Source of the DNA: Platycnemis pennipes | Taxonomy: Eukaryota; Arthropoda; Insecta; Odonata; Platycnemididae | Length of the DNA: 64,000 bases | Assembly: GCA_933228895.1 (NCBI GenBank) | Contig: OW121854.1 | Span: 4,095,131-4,159,130 of the forward strand | Reading direction: 5' to 3' | Shown here: positions 36,901 through 48,900 of the stretch, in pieces | Position numbering within the stretch: the stretch's first letter is position 1 | How the letters are laid out: each line of letters begins with the position of its first letter | Translations under genes and position numbers: made by a program | Notes under the pieces: generated by a model | What the model was told of the DNA's origin: nothing | The model's database searches: none | The model's input: the letters and a program-made list of their open reading frames with translations, nothing else

Positions 36901-39900
36901 ACAGCTGAATTCAATGAAAAACAAATTTAAGAATAGTTTTCAAAAATACAACTCTTAATTACAATAATACAAATAAGATTTGAAGAGCTAACATAGATAA
37001 GTAATAAACATGATACACAAAATTTTTTGTAAGAAATTGAAGCATGTGAAAGTTCTAGGAGACATAGCTAGATGATAAGTTTCCAAAAAGTTCTTAAACT
37101 GAGGCTGAATTGCATGCTTAAAAACTAGTGATGGCCGGATCGGATCCGTCGGATCCAAAGATCCGCGAATCTTTCGTTTTTCTCGGTTCCGGATTCGGAT
37201 CCAAAGACACGGCGCAAAATCGGATCCGGATCATAGAATTTAAATTTTCGCGGCTTAGCGATCGAAGTGCCCCGTGAATGGAATGTAGGTGCGGTAGATA
37301 TTGACAAGAAGAGGATGTGTAACTAAGGTCACGTGATTAGATGAAAATATTCCCATGCAACTAGAAGCAAAATAAAGAAATATGACTTTATTCCCCATTA
37401 CGCCGGAATCGCGAGAAAAAAAAACGTAGGATGTCATGCGGGTAGCCTACATTCGCCAGGATCAGGCGGACAGAGAGAGCTAGTGTACTGAGCGAAGTTC
37501 GATCCGTATCGCAGTTTAATTTTTTCTTTCAGTCTTTGCATCGAAAATGTTATCATCTTCAATTTCAAACCATTAAATCTGAATACTCACTTTATTATAC
37601 TTTTGTTGTTTAAATTAGATTTAAAAATGTACCATTAATAAATTAAGATTGGTCGGGTCGGATCTACGGGTATTTCATTTCATTCACTACTGAAATCATA
37701 TCCGAAGACAGTAGAAATACAGATCCGAATCGGAGATTTTAAAATTTCGCGGCTTAGTGATCGATGCGCCCCGCGAATGGAATGTAAGTATGGTAGACAC
37801 TGACAAGGAGAGGGTGTTTAACTCGCTCACGAAATGAGAAGATTTTTTTCGTGCCACAAAAACAAAATAAAAAAATACTCGTCGTGACTTTTTCCTCCAT
37901 ACGCCCAGATGCACGAGAAAAAAAAATAAAGCCAAATGTCACGCGGGTCACCTACATTTGCCAGATTCCCGTGAACCTATGATAGCTTAGTTGTTAAAAA
38001 TGAGGGCTAGTGTACTGCCGGTCGCGAGTTCGATCCTTAACACTGTCTAGGAATATATAATTAGGCTATGCTGTATTCCTAGGGTGATGCAAGTAGGCAG
38101 TTAAAAAAAGTGGATTATCAGAAATTTCATGTCAATTTATAAGTAAAAAAATAAAGAAATTTGGCGTAAGTGAAATGATTGGAAAAATTTTGTATTGCAG
38201 AATTAAATCGTGTAATCATTACGTTAACTTTCCCATGTATTTTTAGCAATGCATTTATAAATCTAGTTTAAACGATAAAAGTACAAAAAAGTCGGTATCC
38301 ACACACAAAGGTTGGAAATTAAGGATGATAAATTTTTTGATTCAATGGCTGAAAGAAAAATTTTAAATAGCGATAAGAATCGAACTTCATTACCTGCAGT
38401 CCACTACCCCACTCTGCTATTGTCGGCTTACCTGATTTTGGAGAATACATGCTCCCCACATGTCATTCTACTTTTTTCTTGCAAACCCGAGCCAATGGAG
38501 AAAAAATCCGAGACTTTTCTAATTTTTGCTTCTAGTAGCATGAAAAACGGCTAATCTCATTTCAAGATCAGAGTTACACAACCTCTCCTTAGGAGCATAA
38601 AATTCTCAAATTTCATTTTAAAGGTTATTATTAATGAGACATTGCAAAATTACTAGTTTAGCAGCTTGATGTGTTCTATAATAATTTTTTCGTCTTAAAA
38701 ATGGAATCCCCGGATATTCCATAAATGGGATCTCTTGGCCGCATTAAAATAATTTGTGTTTCTAAAAAAGAATTTGAAAGCATTCATAGATTTGATTAAT
38801 AATTGGAAAATAATTCCTTTATTAATAAAAATGAACGTATGTTTCTTTTAACTGCACTCTAAAGAATAGTTGTACAGGTTTCAAAAATGCATTGCATGAT
38901 GAGTATGTGATAAGGAAGTTGATCTTTATATTAGACGTAATAAGATATAGTTATTGCATCCATAAATCTTGATCCAGGAAAATATTATCCACATCGATAG
39001 GTAGGAAGTTGATTTTTTCGACAATAAATTCACTTTTTTTGGTAATTCTATTGTTGCTGTATTTATATATTTAAAAAAATCTAGGTTTTGAAAATCAGAA
39101 TCGATTATCTGAATCTAAGGATCCGAAACCGAGATAAAGATCCGAAACCCAGGCAAGGATCCGGTTCCGGATCCGACAAAAAACCTGGATCCGTCCATCA
39201 CTATTAAAACGATACTTTCTTCCAAAATTGTCGCATCTTCAAGACTCATTCACAGCGATAGGTGAGCTGCTTGCAGGAGAATATTCCTCATGTGTTAAAC
39301 ATTGTATTCATTGTATGCAGGGGGACACGGGGAAATATATTATGTAACTAGATTACATATGGTTGGGCCAAGATTAGGAACAGTGAGAAAAAATTGTAGT
39401 TGTAAATCGGAGAGAATATCAGGAATTAGTTTACAGGTGTATGAGGAAAGATGCAGAAAAGCAAGCAGTATGGTGCAGTAGACACAAGAGTGGTCAAGAC
39501 ACATTGGGTGTTGGCACAAACTATGGAGGAAATTGAGGAATGATGGAAATAGAAAGATTTAAACACAGCAAGGCGAAATAAAATTTAAGGAAACAAGCAC
39601 TAGACTTAGGAGGGGTATGAAGAGAGTGAGAGAAAAGTGGCAAAAAGGTCAATGTAAATAGGTTGAGAGGTTCCAGAGAGAGGGAGAAATAGGTGCCCTG
39701 TACTTGAAAGTTATTCAGCATCCAGAAGTGGAAAACGATACTGTACATTAGTGTTAAGTCAGGAGAGCTGCTGATAGAACTTACAACAGATTCAGCATAG
39801 GGGTAAGGAATATGTGACAAGAACTGCATGGTAATACCAATAGGCAAGGGAACTTGGGACTAAAAGAGGAGAAGGACATAGATAAGGATGACCAGGTGTG

Positions 39901-42900
39901 GAATCACGGATGCATCTTTCACGTTATCGCAATCTTTATCGTTAACGTTAATGTTTTTATCAGTCGAAACTAATCTGTTCTAAGTTATGACATAAAGATT
40001 TTGGTGTTTATCTATATTTAGGATTCAAATGATGAAAATTGCACAAAGATTTGAGTATTCATTTCTCGAATCTTTTTCAAGATTCGAGGGATTCATATGT
40101 CCCATCTCTAATTTAAACTGTACCAAAGTTCATATTGTGAAGAATGAAAATGAATTTTTACCCAGACATTATGAAATGTTGAAAATACATTAACTAAACT
40201 GGTGGACGATAACAGGGGATCATTCGTCAGACCATCACTCTGCATTGATTCAACAGTTTTACAACATGTTACTGCAAAACAAAACCTATTAAAACTTGTT
40301 TCATTGTGTGAAAAGCGCATTGAATAAATAAAATTATTTTGTTGAGATATTTTTGAAGTTGGATAACTGCTTTTGCTGGCCGGCCAGCAAGATAGCTCAA
40401 TATTGTTATCTGTTGCTAATGTTATCCTTAATTATGTACTCCAGAACGTAAATTATATTTTACTTGGAAATGGGAAATTGATATAAATTACAATATTTTC
40501 AAATGGCTGGAGGGTTTATGGGGTTTCTTCCATGTTGGTTCATCCAAATGGACGACAGTCTCGTCGGCATACCAGACGCCATCTTCAGGTCTAAAGATCA
40601 TGTCCCATCAAATTCCCTTTTTCTTCGTATTATATACTTCCTACGTTGAATTTCCTATACTTCGGAACTGAAGATGCTGCCTGGAATGCCAGCGAAACTA
40701 CCGTCCAGAAGCATGAATCAACATGGAAAAAAACCAGGATTCCTCGAGTACTCTTCTAATCACTGAAGAAGCCTTCGCTGCAACTAGAATATTTTCAATT
40801 TGAGCGTAAATAAAAATTGTGGATTCTCATGATGCAACTTGCACTGATATAGCGAAACAACAAAGATTACTGGTCTCTACAATGGATACAATTATGAAAA
40901 ATCACAATGTGATTCAGACACATGCTAGCTAGGGCAGACATCTGTCGAAAAAAAAAGGAAATGTCGAGAAATCATGCTATGAACGAATACCATCTCAAAA
41001 AGTGGTTTTTAAGCTACAGATCATAAAATATTGCCCTGAATGGCGTTGTCATTAGAGAATTCATCATAAGAGAAAAGGCATTGCACAATCTACAAGTTTG
41101 GGAATTATGGACAATTGGGAGTTATGGGATTTATAGAAATATATCATACAAAAATAAATCAGGACAGCTCCAAACTTTAAGAAATAGCTAATAATAGTGC
41201 TCTAATTCAGTTTATTAGTGTTTCTTATTTATATATGCATGTAAAACTGAAAATTGTACTTTTCCCGCTATTTCCATTTTCCCACAATTTACACTTTTTC
41301 CTAGCAGTCGCAAGGAAAGTGTTAATAAGAGGTTTTACTGTATATATATATAAAATGTCATTACTTATTATTAGGGACCTAGAATTTTTGTGATCGCGAA
41401 ATTACGCGAAAAATCACGAAATTCCTTGATTTTCGCGAAAAAACGCGAAATTCCTTGTTTTGGGCAATTAATCACGAAATTTCTTGATTTGAAGCAAGGA
41501 AATGTATCAGTTGCTGTTTAAAAAAATCAGTATTAATTAAAACCCCCGGCACCATTTCCGCACGTTTTTTGATGTCCATACACTTCTCTCCGTACACTTC
41601 AACTAACTGGCGATGAATTTCTATCGGAGAATCCTTTTTTGAATTCAAAAATCGAATTACTGAGCGTAGTTCGCACCTGACGGGCGAGCTAGGCAGAAGC
41701 TCTATCAAGGCCGTTTTACACGGGGCACGTGTAATCTGACGCAATGCAATGCAATCTGACGTGTGTACGAAGGCGCAGTCAAAATCGCGTCGTGTAAAGG
41801 CCGTTTCACACGGGGCACGTAATTGCACAATCTGACCTGTGTACGGAGGCGCAGTCAAAATTGCATCGTGTAAAGCGGTGAATTGCTAGAACGCATGCGA
41901 GATGGCAAAATAGCCCGTTCTAATTTCGTTCATGCATTCGCGCAAGCACGCCAGATTGAGAAATTAATGCAGTTCTAACCTGCACAATTACGTGCCCCGC
42001 GTAAAACGGCCTTCATAAACGACTACTACGCAGCGACAGAGCGACCCAAAGCAGCGGGGTAACCAAGGAATGCAGCACTGTTGTCAAATTTCGCCTAGCA
42101 ACTCGCGTTCTGAAATGGCATCGTTGGAGACCTTTCTTTTCCTTCCCTTCGTATATTTACGTTAGTCTCCGTCTCACCACGTGTGTTTCAGAAGTTTCAA
42201 ACTAACGCTCCATTTTCAAGTTTATTTTGGTGTAGTTATAAACCGAAAACTTTCATGTTATCAGAATGCCGAAAGTTGTAAATGTTCGTTCACTTGCCAG
42301 TGAATTTAAACATGAAGGCTTGTACACTAGTGACTCTTCCAAGTTAATTAGTAAATATTGTAACGTACCAGTGAGTTGGGAGCGCGTAGATACAATTAAG
42401 AAGCATATAAATGGGGAGAAACACTGCAAACTTCAAGAAAAATCAAAATCTGGTGATACAAAAGTTCAGGCCAGTTTAGCAACATCTTTTGCAAATATTG
42501 AAAAAAGGAAGCACGCAAAGGAATATTTCGGAAAAAGAATAGTGGAAACTTTTTTGAGGGCCAATATCCCTTTAGAGAAAACTCAGAATGAGCATGTTAT
42601 AGGATTCATTAATGAATTCATTGAAGGAGCTGGTGATATGCCATGTGTGCAGCAGTTACGGGAGAAGTATGTTCCTTTATTGTTTGAAGAAAAGAAGGAG
42701 CTAAATAAACAAAGACTTGAGGGTAAAAATATAATTGTTTTATGTGATGAGACCACTGATAGAAAAGGCTTGTGTGTTTTTGTGGTACTCTTCAAAATTA
42801 TAGACTTAGGTGAAAAATGTGACCTGCTTGTTGGTGGAGTACACTATTTAGAAAGAGCTGACTCCAAATCATGTAGCAGAGCAATATTGGATAGTCTTAA

Positions 42901-45900
42901 ACTGTATGACATCCACTATGATAATGTTGTTGCCTTAGTCTCAGATTCTGCTCGCTATATGGCCAAAACTTTCAATACCCTTCAGGTCATTCTTGGGGAT
43001 CATGTTTTAATCATTCAATGCTGGGATCATAAACTGAATTTACTGTGCAATGTTTTCATGAGGCACTTATCAGAAGTCAATAGTGCAGTGTCAAAGACAA
43101 AATCACTTTTCCTAAATACAAGAAAGAGGAGACATCTGTTTAAAACATTCATGAGTGAAAAGTACAGTGATAAAGATGTGACATTATTCCCTATGCCAGT
43201 GATAACTAGATGGTCATCGTGGTTTAGATCAGCATTTTATATAGCTGACCATATTAATGATATTGTTCAGTTTTCAAAAACAGAGGAAATAATGAACTGT
43301 GGCAATCCTGGAGCGGAATATTTCTCTGGTCTTAGTGAAGATGACATTCAAATGATACAAATGCAGGCCATCTTCATCAAAGAACAAGGAAATGAAATTG
43401 TGACATTGTTAAATGATATTGAGGGATCATCATACCCTACTTCTCATACTTTACATGAACGATTAAGAAGAATTGAGTCTTCTCTGAAATTTGTTTGTGT
43501 CAATTCGTCAACTTCTAAAACAGTTTTAGCCCTTGCAAAATGTAAGAATCACTTTCTCCAAGCCAGAATTAAGGATGGTCTAATAAATGCTGCAACTCAT
43601 GCACTTTGCAAATTAAATACATTAAAAAACAGTGATCCAGCAGGTATTTTTTTCAAAACTATAGAGATTTTTTAACCCGACAGTGCTATCTAGCTTAGAG
43701 ATTTCTCCAACAACAGCTGGAAAACTTCAAACAATTTTCAGCTTCTCAAAAATTGAGAGCTTGATTATTGTAAAGGGCTTGGGAGAAATGCAAAAAATTG
43801 TGAATGAGAAACTTCTTTCTGGTGAGAAAATTGACATTCAAAATATATTAATAGGACTAGTGAGTTCTAACGAAGAATTTGCAAAAAGTGCCATTCAAGC
43901 AATTTCAGTACCATGTTCCAATGCAGATAGTGAACGATTTCTAAGTCGTTACAGTGAAGTGCTGTCCAGTGGAAGACACAATTTAAAAACAAACAATTTG
44001 GAAATGTTAACTACTTTTTATTATGAGAAATAATTGCACTTTCACTGTGAATTCATTGTGAAACTTTATTTTGATGATTTAAGATATATCATGTGACACT
44101 TTAATCCTTTTGTAAGATACATCACTTATATTAAAATTTAATTTCAAACTTTTCCTGAGAATTTTTCTAAATAATACCATAAAAAATATCTCAAACATAT
44201 AGGAATCAACAATAATATCAGTTTATATATTGTGGAAACTCGTATTTTCCCCCATTTTATTTGACGAATTTTTATGACGAAATCTGAGAATTTATTTGAC
44301 GAAATTCCTAATTTTTACTTGACGAAAAATCTAGGTCCCTACTTATTATGCTTATTTTATTTATAAATGTATCAATTTTTTTTTGAATTTATTGCTGTGT
44401 ATACTCATTTTATTAACCTAAAAACAGTAGTTTTTATTATTAAGTTGTTTATAGTTACACAGCTGAATATTTAAGTTGTAATTTAAAATTTATGACAGTG
44501 TTTCCCTACCTACCTAAGACTAGTCGACTCTACAGATCTGTATATGTTTTTTTATATTTTCTAAATTTGTATTTATCTTCAAATTGAAGAAAAAAAAACA
44601 AAATTATCTTTATTTGCTTCTTTACACCCATGGAAATTTTAAACATATACTGTAATAAAAGTTAATTAATTCCCTAAGTATATACATGCATTTCATTTTT
44701 TTTCAAATAACCAGAGCATTGCGTAAATGAATGAATTTTCCCGTATTTGATTCTCAAACACATTATACTTGCATGCACATAATATCAATGAATAAATGGG
44801 CAATGATCTTAAATATGGCTTTTTAAATATTTTAACCTTAGAAAAGGTTCTACTATATTAAATAAGAGTGTCGTCATCACAAAGAAATTAAGTAATCACA
44901 CCTCTGGGTATTTATTCAGATGGATACAGAATATTTAAAACATACTTTGCAGGTCAATATCCAAAATTTTGCAAGATAATTAAAATGAAATTAGAAATTT
45001 AAGCATCTGCTATAGAGTAAAAAAACACCAAATTTTTACATCAAAATTACGAAAAGGTGTTTGATACTAACAATTTAAAAATGAATAATTTCTTAACATT
45101 TTCAGTCACAGGGCTACGTGTATATAACTGTTACAAAATGGTCAGCAAAGAATGTGTTAAACAACAGAAATTGGAAGTCGATAGTACAGAATTTGTAACA
45201 CCTGTATGATAAACAAGCCTCATTTGACAGTGTATCTTCAATTTTCATTTAAATGAACAAATAATTGCATTTATAAATTATAAAATAAAATATTATCGAA
45301 TATAGCAAGATACCTTTTGCTCATGAAATCTTCCATCTCGAATACTACTCCCAAGGTCATCAACCCTCTTTCTCTCGACGATGTAAGGAAGCATTAGTAT
45401 TTTGTCATCCAATTTTGCGACTGCACTGCTCTCAGAGTCCAAACGATCAGGAACACATCCCCATGCAAAATCTCCAACACTCAGTTTACGGACTTCAAAT
45501 GGTACACCCGCAGCTGTCAGCTGGCTTAGTAAAATATCCTTATGTGGACCTTTACTTGAAACATTCCTACTTTTGAACCTGAAAACAGAGTGGTGTATGA
45601 CCAAATGGTTCTTGCAGACCCAATGGAGAAAAATTCCGAGACATTTTTTAAATTTGGCTTCTAGTAGCATGAATAAAGGCTAATCTCATTTCAAGATCAT
45701 AATTACACAGCCTCTCCTTAGGAGTATAAAATTCTCAAATTCCATTTTAAAGGTTATTAATAATAAGACATTGCAAAATTACTAGTTTAGCAGCTTGAAA
45801 TATTCTATAATAATTTTTTCGTCTTAAAAATGGAATCCTCAGATATTCCATAAATGGGATCTCTTTGCTGCATTAAAAATGTTTTTGTGTGTCCAAAAAC

Positions 45901-48900
45901 GAATCCAGAAAGCATTCATGGATTTGATTAATAATTGGAAAATAATTCCGTTATTAATGAAAATGAACTTTCTTTTAACTGCATTCTAAAGAACAGTTTA
46001 GAATAGATTAGAAAAGAAATGAAATTCAGATCGAGTATCTGAAACTAAGATCTGAAACCAAGATAAAGATCTGAAACCCAAGCAAGGATCCAGTTCCGGA
46101 TCTGACAAAACACCTGGACCCATCCATCACTAATTGTATGCATATACTTTTTATATTTTGTGTTTTTTTATTTTAATATTTTGTTTGGAAGAATTAAATT
46201 AATTATTGTAATTACAAATAAATGTATTGTAAAATTGTTTTCCCTTGGTTTATTGGGAAAACATTAAATGAATAAATAGTGATGAAAAACATTGGTGATC
46301 TAATTGAGGAGCTGAAAGATCTGCAAAGTAAATGGTGCAATCTTTAAGCTGAAGCAAAACTAGTGGCAGCGAACATGACAGAAAGTAGAGAATGTGAAAC
46401 CCCATCAAGGTGTGATGATCAAACGGGACACGACGTAAAACATGAGGAGAATTTCAGAATTAACATTTTCTACAAACTTATTGTCTCTATCCTTACTCAA
46501 AGATTTCCCAAAAAAGTTAGTGACCTTTTTCAATGTCTTTGAACATATCATGATGAAGATGAAAATGGAATTGAAAAGCAAAGTTAGACTTTGTGTCAAA
46601 CATACAAATAAGACATAGACACTGACATTTTCAATGAAATTAAACACCTAGAGTCAATACATAAGACCTACTTAGGAGAAACGTCATTACAACCTTTACA
46701 ACTTTTGAATGCACTATGGAAGATAAAGTTGGGACAGCTTGTTCCCAAATACATCTATAGCAATCAGATTGTTCTGCTGCATCCCTGTATCTATAAGTCA
46801 CGATGATAGAGGTTTCAGAGTAATGAAAAGAATAAAAAGTGTCAATCGATCAACTATGAACAATCCTATATATTATTACAGAAAGGTCTTTTTTTGTCAT
46901 TCCGTATGTGCTCCGTTAATACTGCACCTACAGTGATAAATGAGGTATTGTAAGTACCATAATCGCCAACTCAACTCTCTTCCAACCCACCGACCACCCA
47001 CCCCTCCCCAGGCCACCGAGCGGGTCAGCAGTCAGAGCACAGAGCGAGTAAGCACATCGGATGGCTACACCTCTCTCTCTCCCCACTCCCCCTTCTCCCG
47101 AGTCATGGAATTCCTCCAGAGACGCCGTTGGCGGGTCGTATGTGCAACTTCCCACCTTTCCGTTGGATTCCCACCTCTCACCTTCCGGTGGAAAGTGGTG
47201 GTGGACGATACAGCTGGGAGGAAGGAAGCCAAGGGTGGGGGAGGAGAGGCAGAGGGGGGGGGGGCATGCAGAGCTGGGAAGCGACGCCGGGATTGCGCGG
47301 CAGTTGAGTGCGGGCAGCCTGACGATGTTTAAGCAATAAAGAGCATTACTAGAGTGATACTGAGTTTCCTTCCTGAAATCCCTGTCAAATCGTGGTTCGA
47401 CGCCCCGCTGAGAGTCGGGGGTCTTACAGTATCATTTTAAACGTTGAATCACCGGCTTCTGACGAAAAATACAATCTCAATCTCAAATTTCACTATTTAC
47501 CCATTAATTTGACTTAAAAGTTTCGATTTTTCCATGTCGATTATTGGTTCGAGGTATATCGACTCCACACATTTTTTTTATTATAAACTTCAAAAAAAGG
47601 TTTAAAATGAAAATAGTACGAAATGCACATAGTGATTGTACATGGGTGAATGGTCATCTGGTAAGTCAATGCAAAACCCAATTACACCATTTCCTTAACA
47701 TACTTATTCCCTGATAGCGTGAAAGTGCAGAATTTTTGCACGGGTTACCCAACCTCAGAATATTAGTGATGCAACCTGGTTTGGCGACGACCTTGAAATA
47801 TGATTAAAAAGAGTCGTTTCAGGTGTGATGTGGTGGAATAACATAATTAAATAATAATGACAATCGAAATATGACGATATTATTGATGACACTGCAAGAA
47901 AGACGGCTAGAAAAGTTGTATTTTCATAAAGTAAAAAAAAAGAAAAAGTATATTTTTATGACTTTTTATAAAATGTTCAAGTTAAATTAAGTCCTAGTTT
48001 TTATTACTGTATAATAAAACTGTAAAATGTGTTAAAATGTCAAAAAGTTATCATTTTGAAAATGTTTCCCCATCCTTTTCCACTGACAAGTGTTTATTTA
48101 ACATAAAAAATGTACAATTTACAGCCAATTGAAAGATAATGCATGACAGGGCACATTTCTTCCACAAAAAAAGCTGATAATCAGGCCAGTCTTGGTTATA
48201 GAATAACCTACAAGTTGGCAGTTCTGGTCTAAATTTAGAGAAGGGGGAGGGGGGTGAAGTATACTGAGATTTAGGGGCCTGCACCACTCACTTGCCAAGG
48301 GGCCCAAGAATCCCGTCACCGGGCCTGATTACCCGGAGGAGAGGGCAGCAGCTCTTCTTCTTCACATGAGTGAAGGTGGAGATTACAGTGGTCGGTACAG
48401 CGACACTCATTTCTCTAAAGGTGTGGTAACATTTACTTTAACGGCTGTAGTACTGCGATGCGGAAGGCAGGGGGAAACCACCACATTAATATCCCAAGGA
48501 GTCACAGCTGCTCCACACTTTTCTTATGATCAAGACGAGATGGAACCCTCTCGAGTAAAATATTCCGGAGGTAAAATAGTCCCCCATTCAGATCTCCGGG
48601 CGGGGACTACCCGAGAGAGTACATTAGTCAAGTGTGATAGACATTTTAGGGTAGAAACTTGCAAAGATTTGGGCCTGCGGAAGACTGGAGAACCTGAAGG
48701 TGGAAATGCAGAGAATGGACCTTGATATATTAGTAATTAGTGAAATGAGACGGCCCAAAGGAGACTTCTGGAGTGAAAGTTATGGAATTATTCACACAGG
48801 ATCACAAAATGGTGATGCTGGAGTAGGCATAATGCTCAGGAAGAGTGTAGGGCTGCATGGGAAGAGCTTCCTGCAGATCAGTGAGGGGATTATGATGGTT

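Larger units (their letters stand above)
37126..39203. mobile_element. hAT-type element, inner, with GGATCCG-rich ends and tRNA-like modules
   Basis: It starts TAGTGATGGCCGGATCGG and ends with the complement of TAGTGATGGACGGATCC. Flanks TTAAAAAC and TTAAAACG are a slightly decayed target duplication. Inside, a unit of about 230 bp is repeated (37230-37505 and 37736-38036), and three tRNA-like promoter modules are present. A partial copy of its right half lies at 45611-46132. Confidence 0.8.
36786..40110. mobile_element. hAT-type element, outer of a second nested pair
   Basis: A perfect 8-bp target duplication ATTTAAAC lies at 36778-36785 and 40111-40118. The ends are TAGAGGTGGAAC and the complement of TAGAGATGGGAC, with GATTCGAG-type subterminal repeats. 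It carries no transposase and holds the element at 37126-39203. It is in MUS81 intron 4. Confidence 0.88.
41372..44342 (+). mobile_element. hAT element, near-complete, with perfect target duplication
   Basis: The 8-bp target duplication CTTATTAT flanks it at 41364-41371 and 44343-44350. The ends read TAGGGACCTAGAATTTTT and the complement of TAGGGACCTAGATTTTTC. Left subterminal repeats are CGCGAAATTCC-like; right ones are TTGACGAAATT-like. It holds one transposase gene with a single frameshift and a nested MITE at 41707-42013. It lies in MUS81 intron 4, antisense to the gene. Confidence 0.92.

Noticed and set aside
37981..38036. Functional tRNA gene
   Set aside because: A and B boxes are recognisable but no acceptor stem or anticodon arm forms.
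31010..41345. Inverted 100-bp similarities that could bound a 10.3-kb transposon
   Set aside because: The interval contains MUS81 exons 5 and 6 and several complete insertions, so two independent MITE fragments are more likely.
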